DNA of 64,000 nt from Candidatus Thorarchaeota archaeon (GTDB lineage: Archaea; Asgardarchaeota; Thorarchaeia; Thorarchaeales; Thorarchaeaceae): NCBI GenBank assembly GCA_029855935.1, contig JAGSHN010000023.1, forward strand, positions 71,516 through 135,515, given 5' to 3'. The stretch's first letter is position 1, and each line of letters starts with the position of its first letter. Made by a program: the position numbers and the translations under genes. Below, in pieces: positions 9,725-17,927 of this stretch. The notes below the pieces were generated by a model. That model saw only the letters and a program-made list of their open reading frames with translations. It was not told the DNA's origin and made no database searches.

Positions 9725-10678
9725 TCACCGAACTCCAAACCAAGACCTAAGTAGGAGGCTCGAATAGATATCACACCTCTCAGCCTCTGCAGGCCCGAAC
9801 GAGGGAACGTCCTTGGCGTGTACCCTATTTCGGAGCTTTACGAGCTCCCCCGCAAGATAGTCTTCAAAGCTGTTCCGGTCCACAACGCCAAAGGCTCTCA
9901 ACGCACCCAACAGCTGGCCAGCCGTGAGCCTGTCAATACCCTTGGAGCCGAATCTCTTCCGTATGGCCTCCCATTCATCGGGTCTCTCGGCGACCACTGA
10001 CTCGAGAAGCCTCTTCATAGCAGCCTCGAAGGCCTTTGACGTCTCTACAACAACATTCGCCCACTGTTCTTGCCAGAGGCTGGTCTTTGCCTGAAAGACG
10101 TGATTCCACACAGTCTCAGGAAGGTTTGTGATGAAGAGAGCAGCTGGCGTATTCAGGGCATCCATTCCAGCAGACGTCAGGTACAACCTCACCTCGTCCC
10201 TTTCAGGCGCCAAGAGGCCGAGCAGAATCAACTTGCTGACCCTCCGGTAGAACTCGTTGCCAGGGGGGACGATACCACGCTTCCACAGTCGTTCCTCAAG
10301 ATCAAGAACGTGGCCACCGATCTCACGTAGGGCTGAGAGGACTTCGCGGTCCACGGAGTCCGCGAGAAGATACGGTGCCTGACGATGAGCGTCAACTTCG
10401 ATTGCGGGCCTCTCCCTCTCCACTCTCTCCATGATCTCGCGCCACTTGGCTCGTCTCTCACGTACAATCCAGATGAAATGCGTGAGTCCGACCACGACTC
10501 CCAGCAGGCCAATCACCAGCAGGACAACCAGCTCAATGACTCCACCCGCAGCGGTCAACAGGCCCAGGCCCGGAAAGAGCAGGTGGAGCACAATGATGAG
10601 TGCTGCCGTAGCCAAAGCGATGACACCGATCTGAGTGAAGTACGTGACAGCTAGGCGGTATAGGCGTCCGGACTCCAT
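9725..10678 (-). CDS. Membrane-anchored protein with winged-helix and HEPN-like C-terminal domain
   Basis: About 317 residues from ATG 10678 (MESGRLYRLAV). Two or three membrane helices come first, then a basic linker (WIVRERRAKWREIMERV). A winged-helix-like region follows (FYRRVSKLILLGLLAPERDE), and then an all-helical C-terminal domain with KAFEAAMKRLLESV and LVKLRNRVHAKD. The RN-x-x-H pattern and the helical layout match HEPN/DUF4145-like domains, many of which are ribonucleases or abortive-infection effectors. The spacing R-x3-H is shorter than the usual R-x4-6-H, so catalytic activity is doubtful. No nucleotidyltransferase partner is adjacent. Confidence 0.5.
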   Translation of the reverse strand: MESGRLYRLAVTYFTQIGVIALATAALIIVLHLLFPGLGLLTAAGGVIELVVLLVIGLLGVVVGLTHFIWIVRERRAKWREIMERVERERPAIEVDAHRQAPYLLADSVDREVLSALREIGGHVLDLEERLWKRGIVPPGNEFYRRVSKLILLGLLAPERDEVRLYLTSAGMDALNTPAALFITNLPETVWNHVFQAKTSLWQEQWANVVVETSKAFEAAMKRLLESVVAERPDEWEAIRKRFGSKGIDRLTAGQLLGALRAFGVVDRNSFEDYLAGELVKLRNRVHAKDVPSFGPAEAERCDIYSSLLLRSWFGVR

Positions 10679-11128
10679 CTCCACAGCCCTCCGCGGCGTG
10701 GTGAAACATTCCCTGGAGACATTCCATCTAGACCTCACAGGTATGGCGAGAGAGCACCAGACAATGACCAAATCAATGTTCACACTGGTATATGTTCTAC
10801 CAAGCGGGGGAAATCTCGCCTGATGTGCGTGCCACTGCTACGACGCAGCGTTCTCCTCAACGGCAAGCAGAAATGCGGCCACAGCGCCGAACAGTCTTTC
10901 AAATCAAGAAATCACTCTCAGTGGGAAACGTGATGCGTCCGAATATCACACCGAAGTGAGTTTCAAACAGACCAGACCACGTGAGAGGGGCCCAGAAAAA
11001 CGGTGAGGCAAGGCGGAACAGGATGTGTCTGTCGCCCTGCCTCTGAGTTGGCTGCCCCTCGGATACGTCGCCAATCGCCCAAAGTCCAGAACGGGACCCT
11101 CTTATGCAAGGGCCTATTGCTAAATCTT
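10679..11128. other. Intergenic stretch, nothing recognised
   Basis: No credible coding frame, RNA gene or repeat was seen. It holds the promoter region of the minus-strand HEPN-like gene and the 3' flank of the 84-residue gene. Confidence 0.5.
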
Positions 11129-11383
11129 CTAGTCAGGTGAGTCCAGGTGCTCCTGCACGATGCGCTTGACCCACGAGATGGGATGCTCCGGCTTCTGTCC
11201 GCTCCCGTAGATCTCTTCCATCGCCTTCTTGAACCGGCTGTAGTTCGTCTCGAAGTCGATCTCCACATCCCAGTTCTCGTTGATCCATTCCTGTAACTCT
11301 TCGTAGTAAGGCACATACCTCCAGGCAAGTCCCATAGTGAGTTTCTTCCCGTCAGGCAGTCTGAATACGTACATCCTCGTCAC
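11129..11383 (-). CDS. Small hypothetical protein, 84 residues
   Basis: I do not recognise this protein. It begins MTRMYVFRLPDGKKLTMG and is rich in aromatic and acidic residues (WRYVPYYEELQEW, NWDVEIDFETNY), ending with an amphipathic helix (WVKRIVQEHLDSPD). Composition and third-position GC look coding. No cysteine motif, membrane segment or signal peptide. It stands alone between unrelated genes. Confidence 0.5.
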   Translation of the reverse strand: MTRMYVFRLPDGKKLTMGLAWRYVPYYEELQEWINENWDVEIDFETNYSRFKKAMEEIYGSGQKPEHPISWVKRIVQEHLDSPD

Positions 11384-11996
11384 TTGCGAAGTCCCCCATT
11401 ACATGTATGGCGCGAAGACAGAAGAAATTTTCTCGTATAGACTCCCGCGTTGCCGAAGCAAGTGTCGACAACAACCGGACTTGAACCTGCTCTCACACCT
11501 TAACCGACGTGGATCGCACGCACAAAGGGGGAGTCAATGGTGCGGCCCTTGAGCCCGCAGTCTGAGACAGGTCTCACACAGGAAGAGAGCGGTTGCGGAC
11601 GGAGAAGGCCACTCAAGACTTGGCCCAGTTTCCGAAGCACCAAGAGATCAGTCAGAACTGGCACTGATACACCAGCCTCAATCCACACCTATGTCCATCT
11701 ACGAGCAGGCTGACTCATCTGTCTCCAAGCCCGAAGACTGTGACTCCGTGTTCAACGAATGCCCTCCCGCACCGGGGTCTCGCATCAGGTGTCATTGCCG
11801 CTTCCTGGTAGTCCCTCGACCAGGACGCGGAATATCGCATCAAGCCCCCAATTTGACGCTCTGGAGCCCTCCCGCAGCATACGTTTCATCTACATCCCAT
11901 GGTGGGTCGAGCAAGGGCCATGAAGAGTGAGAACTTCACCGATGCTCCAGCCAATCTGAACAAGGTTTATTCCAGCGCGGATCAAGGAACAACGGT
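11384..11996. other. Intergenic stretch upstream of the WD40 gene
   Basis: About 600 bases without a convincing gene. Near the right end, a T/A-rich GGTTTATTCC at about 11963-11972 lies ~30 bases before the WD40 start and may be its TATA box. Confidence 0.4.
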
Positions 11997-13598
11997 ATGC
12001 GGAGCGCGGGTGTGCGAGTCCCCATAGGAGAGTTTCGAGGTCATGCCGGCCCTGTGAGTTGCGTTACATTCTCCCCCGATGGACGCTGGATTGCCTCGGG
12101 TGGTACTGACCAAGTCACCCGACTCTGGGATGTCCAGACGGGTCATCCTCTCGTTGTCCTAGAGGGCCACTCATTCTGGGTCTTCTGGGTGGCATTCTCG
12201 CCTGACGGACGGCTACTCGCCACTGCGTCGGCGGACAAGAGCATCCGTTTCTGGGATACAGTGTCTGGCGAGTACGTGGACATCATCGTAGACCACTCAG
12301 ACTGGGTGAGGACCGTCACATTCTCACCGGACGGGCAGCTCCTCGCATCCTGTTCGAGGGACGGGACAGTGCGGCTGTGGGATGCACGGACACGCGACTG
12401 TATCAGAGTCATCTCAGACAGACTAAGTGAGATCAACTCAGTGGCGTTTCAGCCCGGTGGCTCGATGATTGCAGCAGGACTATGCTATGGAGTCATACGA
12501 CTCTGGGACCACAAGACAGGCGAATGCCTCAGAACACTCAGTGCCGGTACTGGGAGGGTCAATTCGGTGGCGTTCTCGCCTGACGGAGGGCTGCTGGCAT
12601 CAGGCTCAGACTACGGCGCAGTACATCTGTGGGATGCGGAGAGCGGCGATTGCCTGTTCGTGCTCAAGGGTCATATATCCAATGTGAGATCAGTGTCATT
12701 CAGTCCTGACGGTCGGACACTTGCCTCCAGCTCCTCGGACGGGTCAATATGGCTCCACGATGTAAGGAGTGGAGAACGTCTCGCTCTATTTGAGGGCCAC
12801 ATAGGGCGTGTGGACTCAGTTGCATTCTCCCCGAATGGGCGACTGCTGGCCTCCGGTTCGGATGACCTGACCATCCGGCTGTGGGACATCGAGAGCGGTA
12901 CCTGTGAGAGGGTTCTCGGGAGAAGTCCACCGTATGCCTATTCAGCTGTGCTGTCACCTGACCAATCCATTCTGGCCGTAGGTCATTCAGACGGGTCGAT
13001 CAATCTGTGGGATGTACGAACACGTACAGTCCTCAGGACATTGAGGGGTCACTCCTGTGGTGTATTCGAGTTGGCGTTCTCTCATAGCGGCCTGCTGCTG
13101 GCATCTGGCGCCAGTGAGAGCGGCGTAAGGCTCTGGGACGTGACCTCCGGAGAGTGCATCAGAGAGATGCACACTCCCCTCACAATGCCAAGTTCTCTCT
13201 CCTTCTCCTCTGATGACTCGATCCTGCGCGTGGGACTCTCAGGACTCGAAGACGGATACTATGATGTGGAAACTGGACAGCAGCTGTTGACTGTATCGAA
13301 TCAGGTACAGGTCAAAGACGGGGACCACAAATGGGATGATTGTCTCCAGGACAACATCGACGCAATGACCAACGACACACGCGTCGAGATATTCGTTGAG
13401 ATTGCCTACCTCGAAGTGAGTATGAACGGACTGGGAATCGAGGACCCGAGCAGTCCTCTTGTGAGCCTCTTGAGGTCATACGTAACAAATCCCCAGTGGG
13501 TCTGGATTGGAAATGGCGTCTGGATAAATTACGCCTTCACAGAGGAGGGGTTGCTGAAAGAACGTGCTCGACAGATAATTTCGCAGATCAAGACCTGA
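11997..13598 (+). CDS. WD40-repeat beta-propeller protein, ten repeats
   Basis: A 533-residue protein of about ten WD40 repeats, each with the pattern GH-V-SVAFSPDGR-LASGS-D-IRLWD. The first starts near residue 10 and the last, degenerate one (SLSFSSDDSILRVG) ends near 430. Repeats 4, 8 and 10 have lost the GH or D. After the propeller comes a ~90-residue C-terminal domain (VEIFVEIAYLEVSMNGLGIED then NPQWVWIGNGVWINYAF) that I do not recognise. No signal peptide, so it is likely a cytoplasmic scaffold. WD40 proteins of this regularity are sporadic in archaea and may be acquired. The partners are unknown; the HepT/MntA pair lies downstream on the same strand. Confidence 0.85.
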   Translation: MRSAGVRVPIGEFRGHAGPVSCVTFSPDGRWIASGGTDQVTRLWDVQTGHPLVVLEGHSFWVFWVAFSPDGRLLATASADKSIRFWDTVSGEYVDIIVDHSDWVRTVTFSPDGQLLASCSRDGTVRLWDARTRDCIRVISDRLSEINSVAFQPGGSMIAAGLCYGVIRLWDHKTGECLRTLSAGTGRVNSVAFSPDGGLLASGSDYGAVHLWDAESGDCLFVLKGHISNVRSVSFSPDGRTLASSSSDGSIWLHDVRSGERLALFEGHIGRVDSVAFSPNGRLLASGSDDLTIRLWDIESGTCERVLGRSPPYAYSAVLSPDQSILAVGHSDGSINLWDVRTRTVLRTLRGHSCGVFELAFSHSGLLLASGASESGVRLWDVTSGECIREMHTPLTMPSSLSFSSDDSILRVGLSGLEDGYYDVETGQQLLTVSNQVQVKDGDHKWDDCLQDNIDAMTNDTRVEIFVEIAYLEVSMNGLGIEDPSSPLVSLLRSYVTNPQWVWIGNGVWINYAFTEEGLLKERARQIISQIKT

Positions 13599-13961
13599 CC
13601 AAGCCTGACGCAGACAGTGCTACGGTGACATGACTTCAAGACAGAGGGAGACGATAAGGCGACGCGTGGAACGTATCTCTCGCATGACCGGGTGGGCAAA
13701 GGAAAACACGATGGACGTCAAATAGCCGCGTTTCTCAACAGTTCCAAGAACTGATTCGAGGGCGATACGACCGAACCCACATTCCAGATGACCTCTAGCA
13801 AAGCCGTCGCCCCACACACGAATTGTCCTCCGTGGCGTCGTTGCTGCTCTGGGCGTTTCACGCGATTCTCCACCAGTAGTCTGTGCACGCAGCAACTATG
13901 GTTTCTATAAGGGATGACCGACACAGGTATCAAAGGATGCAGGAACGTACGTTGCAGGCGG
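13599..13961. other. Intergenic stretch with probable promoter of the HepT/MntA pair
   Basis: No gene recognised. TTTCTATAAG near 13901-13911 resembles a TATA box. If used, transcription would begin near 13930, which favours the 13962 start for the following gene. Confidence 0.4.
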
Positions 13962-14381
13962 ATGACCGTGGAGATTGATTCGAAAAGACTGGCCCGCTAC
14001 AGACAGAAGACTCGCCGGATCTTGTCTGCACTCGAAGAACTATTCAGCAGGCCCTCCAGACCACGGGGTCTGGTCCTGAGAGGGATATACTACAACATCA
14101 TCACGGCAATCGAGAGTGCTATGGATATTGCAGCTATGCTGGTCCGAGACTTGAGAGACGTACCAGTGGGCGACACGGAGAATGTAGGTGTCCTCACTCA
14201 GCACGGGATGCTGACCCAAGATCTGGCCCAGCGCCTGCTGCGCTGCATCGCACTGAGGAATGTCCTGATTCATAGATACAACGGGATAGACGAACAACGC
14301 GTGATGGAATCGATATCAGAGGTCGACGGAATCCTGCGGGAGTATGTTGAGGTAGTGGAGGGACTCGTTGGTGGACCTTGA
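13962..14381 (+). CDS. hepT: HepT-type HEPN ribonuclease toxin
   Basis: This is the HEPN (DUF86) half of a HepT/MntA toxin-antitoxin module: a small helical endoribonuclease that cleaves RNA and is silenced by nucleotidylation from its MntA partner. The diagnostic R-x4-H-x-Y motif is intact (ALRNVLIHRYNGID, around residue 105). The start at ATG 13962 (MTVEIDSKRLARY) fits the family length (~139 residues) and the likely promoter better than ATG 13914. The mntA frame begins inside its last codons, a translational coupling typical of these modules. Confidence 0.85.
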   Translation: MTVEIDSKRLARYRQKTRRILSALEELFSRPSRPRGLVLRGIYYNIITAIESAMDIAAMLVRDLRDVPVGDTENVGVLTQHGMLTQDLAQRLLRCIALRNVLIHRYNGIDEQRVMESISEVDGILREYVEVVEGLVGGP

Positions 14382-15000
14382 GGAGGTACGGCGAGAACTG
14401 GCATTTCTTTCGGGATGGGAGGTCATAGCGTTTGGCTCTGCGGTCAGAGGTCAGGCCGGGCCTCAATCAGACATCGATATTGCAATAATCACGCGGACTC
14501 AGGACGCAGACGCACACTGGAGGCTCAGGATGGATGCCCTTAGCAAAGCGCCGGAGCGGTATGACATCCAGATTCTCGAGGACCTGCCGATAGTCGTGAT
14601 TGCTGACATCCTCGATAACTATGTGGTCGTCTTCGGAGACCCGCCAGCGATAGGAGAGTATCTGTACACGTACCGGAGGGAGTGGGAGAGATATCAGCGG
14701 CGATTCGAGCTGCCCTCTCTGGATGAGATCAAGAGGGGAGTAGGACACTCACACGGCCAAGTAGAGGATTCAGAGAGGGCGTCACCACCTAGAACAGGGA
14801 ACCTCCGGCTGGCCCCAGACCCCGCCGGTCGTGTCCTGCGCCCCTGGGCCTCTTCCCGAGGGGGGCGCACGCCCTATTTCAAGACAGTGAAGTCCTTAGT
14901 GCAGGAAAGAATGGTATCAAAGTGGGTCAAGGCAGGACAGCACCTCACGGCACTGTCGAACGATAACACTACTCGATACCAATTCGCGAGGCGACCTTGA
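14368..15000 (+). CDS. mntA: MntA-type nucleotidyltransferase antitoxin with unusual C-terminal tail
   Basis: A minimal nucleotidyltransferase with the GSx10DxD signature (GSAVRGQAGPQSDIDIAI). In this family it transfers AMP groups to the HepT tyrosine and inactivates the toxin. It starts at TTG 14368 or GTG 14371, overlapping the hepT stop at 14381. Family members end at about 130-140 residues; here the frame runs on to 210. The last ~80 residues are low in complexity, rich in Arg/Pro, and overlap the 3' end of the opposite mscL gene, so the tail probably results from loss of the original stop. Confidence 0.8.
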   Translation: MVDLEEVRRELAFLSGWEVIAFGSAVRGQAGPQSDIDIAIITRTQDADAHWRLRMDALSKAPERYDIQILEDLPIVVIADILDNYVVVFGDPPAIGEYLYTYRREWERYQRRFELPSLDEIKRGVGHSHGQVEDSERASPPRTGNLRLAPDPAGRVLRPWASSRGGRTPYFKTVKSLVQERMVSKWVKAGQHLTALSNDNTTRYQFARRP

Positions 15001-15334
15001 CAAGCAGGAACACGACGAGTGCCACAATCAGGAACGTGATCAGCTCGCCGACAAAATGCCCCACTCTGAAGGTATAGACCGATATCTCCTCCCAGGGAAT
15101 GTCCGGGATGAAGAAGTTGATCACAGGCATTATGAGGTCATCGACAAGGGCCTGAACCAGCAGACCGAGATATATGCCGAGGATGAACGCGACAGCCAGC
15201 CCGAGCACCTTGTACTTGGACAGGAATGCCACAAACTCGTCCAAGAACCCCTCCGGCGGTGGAGGAGGCGGCGGCGGTTCAAGCAGCTTTCGTATTGCTC
15301 TCAGTTCCTCAAGTATCGCTTCCTCTCTCTCCAT
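14969..15334 (-). CDS. mscL: Large-conductance mechanosensitive channel (MscL) homologue
   Basis: The central part matches MscL: an N-terminal amphipathic segment (FLDEFVAFLSKYKVLGLAV), first membrane helix, the VDDLIMPVINFFIP loop, and a second helix (ELITFLIVALVVFLLVK). The family forms a homopentameric pore that opens under membrane tension and releases solutes on hypo-osmotic shock. The start at ATG 15334 (MEREEAILEELRAI) has a good Shine-Dalgarno GGAGGTG about nine bases upstream. Unusually, a short charged helix and a run of eight prolines precede the channel domain. The usual C-terminal helical bundle is missing or very short. Transcribed towards mntA, with a 32-base 3' overlap. Confidence 0.75.
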   Translation of the reverse strand: MEREEAILEELRAIRKLLEPPPPPPPPEGFLDEFVAFLSKYKVLGLAVAFILGIYLGLLVQALVDDLIMPVINFFIPDIPWEEISVYTFRVGHFVGELITFLIVALVVFLLVKVASRIGIE

Positions 15335-15563
15335 CTTGTGCAACACCTCCAGCTCAACTGCGACAGTCAGATGAACAGTGGTCAACAGAGATGGACTGCT
15401 CCTATTTTACAGTTGTCACCCGTCGACTTTCGCGGCTTCAGTCAAGACAAGAAGGAATAGAGTGAGCCAACGAACATTCCGCTCGCGCGACCGAGTGGGC
15501 GTGGGACGACAGGGCAAACGAGTACCCGAATCGACGATCCCAGAGAACAGGGCTCATCGTTCA

Positions 15564-16067
15564 CTAGACCCATTTCACCCGCTCGCAGCCCCACTCGCGC
15601 AACATCCTCGCCAGCTCACCAGTGTGATGCATCGAATGTCGCAGCAGGTAGACAAGCTTCTCAAAGATACTCGAGAACCAGTGAAAGCCATCCTGAGGTC
15701 GAAGGTCTGCGTCAACAACAGACGAGAGGTAGGTGGTCAGACGCTCCGAGACATCATCAAGGTAGCTGATCACAATCTCCTTTGTGATCTTGGGCAAAAC
15801 CTCACGCTCGACATCAGTATCCTCGGACCACTCGAATCCCGCATGTCCGCCCCATCTCATCCCCTCGGGCGTGTCCCTTGAGTAGAAGTCCATAGTCTCG
15901 ACCACGTGGTAGGCAGTCAGTGAGAAGTACCACTCTCTGGAGCCCCTATGCCACAACCCGTCCGGAACCTTGTCGACAGCCTGTCGGAGCATATCCCAAC
16001 TGGCGCGAAACTGACTGAGCAGTGCAGGACCTAGCATTCTCTCGTCTGGCACTTGGACAGTCACCAC
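15564..16067 (-). CDS. DinB-fold protein
   Basis: A 167-residue helical-bundle protein of the DinB/YfiT superfamily, with a metal-site histidine in the second helix region (AYHVVETMDFY) and the pair near the C-terminus (RHSMHHTGELARML). Members are metal-dependent thiol transferases or hydrolases of varied function. The substrate is unknown. Monocistronic. Confidence 0.75.
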   Translation of the reverse strand: MVTVQVPDERMLGPALLSQFRASWDMLRQAVDKVPDGLWHRGSREWYFSLTAYHVVETMDFYSRDTPEGMRWGGHAGFEWSEDTDVEREVLPKITKEIVISYLDDVSERLTTYLSSVVDADLRPQDGFHWFSSIFEKLVYLLRHSMHHTGELARMLREWGCERVKWV

Positions 16068-16492
16068 AACGGAACAGGAACAGAAGAACCACTTGAGTTT
16101 TATGACGGTTCACGACGAACAACCCCGTACTGGTATTCCGCTGTTCTCCGTCCCGATGTGAAGATCAGTACGCGACGTTCATTCCCTTTGCAGCCTCTGG
16201 AATCTGACCTGAAGGCTACCCTGAACCCCTGCAGAAAACGCCCATTCGGCCCCCGGCTTGGCCGGAGCACGCCACCTCATTGGAATACGCTGTCTCCCCG
16301 CGGCAGATCCGTCATCTGTCGAACTGTAGCCAGACCCGAGCCGGTGACATGCACGCAATGTTTTTCTTGGCCGCAACGGCCCCCCGCCGGGGTTCGGACC
16401 CCGGATGTCAAATGGCACCCGTGAACCAACATCGGCTCGGGAAACCGAGGCCATTCCCAATAGAGAAGAAAAGCGGATAGGTGTTGAACGCA
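16068..16492. other. Intergenic stretch, nothing firm
   Basis: Contains a perfect short hairpin, CCGGGGTTCGGACCCCGG near 16388-16405, reminiscent of a tRNA T-arm, but no cloverleaf can be built around it. No gene seen. Confidence 0.4.
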
Positions 16493-16621
16493 ATGCCGAC
16501 GTGTAGGGACTGCAAGTTCTACAAGCCAATCGACGACACGAAGGGGGACTGCCTTGGCCACGAGGTCCCTGGGGACAGGGACGCAAAGCTCTGTCCTGCG
16601 AAGGCATTCACGCCCAAATGA
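16493..16621 (+). CDS. Four-cysteine mini-protein, BssB/HpdC small-subunit-like
   Basis: A 42-residue protein starting MPTCRDCKFYKPIDD and ending CPAKAFTPK, with cysteines at 4, 7, 20 and 34 and the conserved order C-x2-C-KFYKP, GDCLGHEVP, DRDAKLCPAKAF. This matches the small high-potential iron-sulfur-like proteins first known as accessory subunits of glycyl-radical enzymes (benzylsuccinate synthase, 4-hydroxyphenylacetate decarboxylase). They also occur alone in many archaea and bacteria. No glycyl-radical enzyme is in this window, so its partner is unknown. A 4Fe-4S cluster is expected from the family. Confidence 0.75.
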   Translation: MPTCRDCKFYKPIDDTKGDCLGHEVPGDRDAKLCPAKAFTPK

Positions 16622-16995
16622 CTAGCGACACATAGCTGGGACTTCGATTCTGCTCTCTGAAGCTCAGCTGAGAGAGAAAAAGCAGGTCCAAGCCGAGTGC
16701 TGGTTAGTCGAGTTTCACCATATCGCTTGCAGCAGGGTCCACTCCGCAATCACAACTGCGCAGAGTCCCGAGAGGGCAAATGCTTCCTGCGACATGCTGC
16801 ACGCTTGAAGTCAGCACAGAACAGACTCATCCAGGAAACCGAAGAAACCCCCATGCGTGGACGGACTTTGTTCCTGTACGTGAGAAACCAGTACCTCCAC
16901 AAAAGAACCGACCTACCGTGTGAGTCTGACTAGGGCTTAGTTCCGTCGCTATGTTAATGACCACCCGTTGACCACCATGCCCGAAGCGAAGCCGA
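16622..16995. other. Intergenic stretch, nothing recognised
   Basis: No coding frame with family features and no clear RNA structure was found between the mini-protein and the second hepT-like gene. Confidence 0.4.
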
Positions 16996-17418
16996 ATGAC
17001 CGAGATTGACAAGGATCTTGTCACACGCCGACTGGCCGAGATCAAGAGGTGGGTCTACGATATCAGGGCAATTGTGGAACAGGGCCTCGACAAGTTCCTG
17101 TCTGACCCCTACGTCGTAGATGCGGTAAAGTACAGATTGATTGTGATTATGGAGGCATGCATCTCAGTCTGCAGTCACATCATCACAAGGACGACGCGGA
17201 CAGTCCCCAGGACCTGCGCCGACTGCTTTGCGCTGTTGAGCCAACAGGGCATCCTGTCAAAAGAGTTGGCCGAGAGGTTGGGGGAGATGGCAAAGTTCAC
17301 GAGTACACTTGCCCACATCAATCGGAAGGTAGATGACAAGAAGGTCTACCAGATAATGAGGGATGACATAGGCGACATCGAGATGTTTGTGCAAAGGGTG
17401 AGTGAGTACATTGGCTAG
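16996..17418 (+). CDS. HepT-like HEPN protein with lost catalytic motif
   Basis: A 140-residue helical protein with the layout of HepT (RLIVIMEACISVCSHIITR, then CFALLSQQGILSKELAERL), directly upstream of an mntA gene. Where HepT carries R-N-x3-H-x-Y, this one reads KFTSTLAHINRKVDD: the arginine and the tyrosine are gone and only the histidine remains. It is therefore probably a non-catalytic or repurposed HEPN protein. Its 3' end overlaps the next gene by 17 bases, so the two are co-translated. Confidence 0.75.
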   Translation: MTEIDKDLVTRRLAEIKRWVYDIRAIVEQGLDKFLSDPYVVDAVKYRLIVIMEACISVCSHIITRTTRTVPRTCADCFALLSQQGILSKELAERLGEMAKFTSTLAHINRKVDDKKVYQIMRDDIGDIEMFVQRVSEYIG

Positions 17419-17800
17419 CAGAGAAGAGATTCTCAACAGGGTCAGGCAGCTCCTGCTCCAACAGGATGAGGTCGTGTTTGCCTACGTGTTTGGTAGCTTT
17501 CTCAGGGGGCCATTCAGAGATATCGACATAGCCGTATTTGTCGACGAAAACCGCGTATCAGACTACCTCAAGTTTGGTCTGAGGCTCGCAGCGAGAATGG
17601 AGAGGGAGATCCACTTGCCCGTTGACCTCAGGGTCCTGAACGACGCCCCGCTGTGTTTCCAGTACGCCGTTATCAAGGGAGAAGTGTTGATCTCCAGGGA
17701 CGAAGAGACAAGGTGCAGCTTTGTCGAGAGAGTGATTGTTGAGTATCTTGACTTCAGAGAGTTCGAGAGACGGGCCATCCGCGATATCATCTCGGCATAG
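17402..17800 (+). CDS. mntA: MntA-type nucleotidyltransferase
   Basis: A 132-residue minimal nucleotidyltransferase. The catalytic signature is GSFLRGPFRDIDIAVF (GSx7DxD, a shorter spacing than the neighbouring MntA), with a third acidic residue in PVDLRVLND. Start is GTG at 17402, inside the end of the upstream HEPN gene. It has an intact active-site pattern, although its HEPN partner lacks the target tyrosine, so its present substrate is an open question. Confidence 0.8.
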   Translation: MSTLASREEILNRVRQLLLQQDEVVFAYVFGSFLRGPFRDIDIAVFVDENRVSDYLKFGLRLAARMEREIHLPVDLRVLNDAPLCFQYAVIKGEVLISRDEETRCSFVERVIVEYLDFREFERRAIRDIISA

Positions 17801-17927
17801 TGGTTCAGTCGTTGTTGCTCGTGAAGCGAGTACTCGCAGGGATGTTTCCAGTGCTACTGAATTCCTTGGGCCTTCTGCAAGGCGCTCTGTCGACACTGAT
17901 ATTCCTCCGCACGGGGACTGATTATCC

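Noticed and set aside
11440-11520. Possible minus-strand tRNA (GGTTCAAGTCC-like T-loop)
   Set aside because: The T-stem has a mismatch and no anticodon stem or acceptor pairing fits.
16388-16405. tRNA T-arm-like hairpin
   Set aside because: The loop lacks the conserved T-loop A and no anticodon or acceptor stem can be formed around it.
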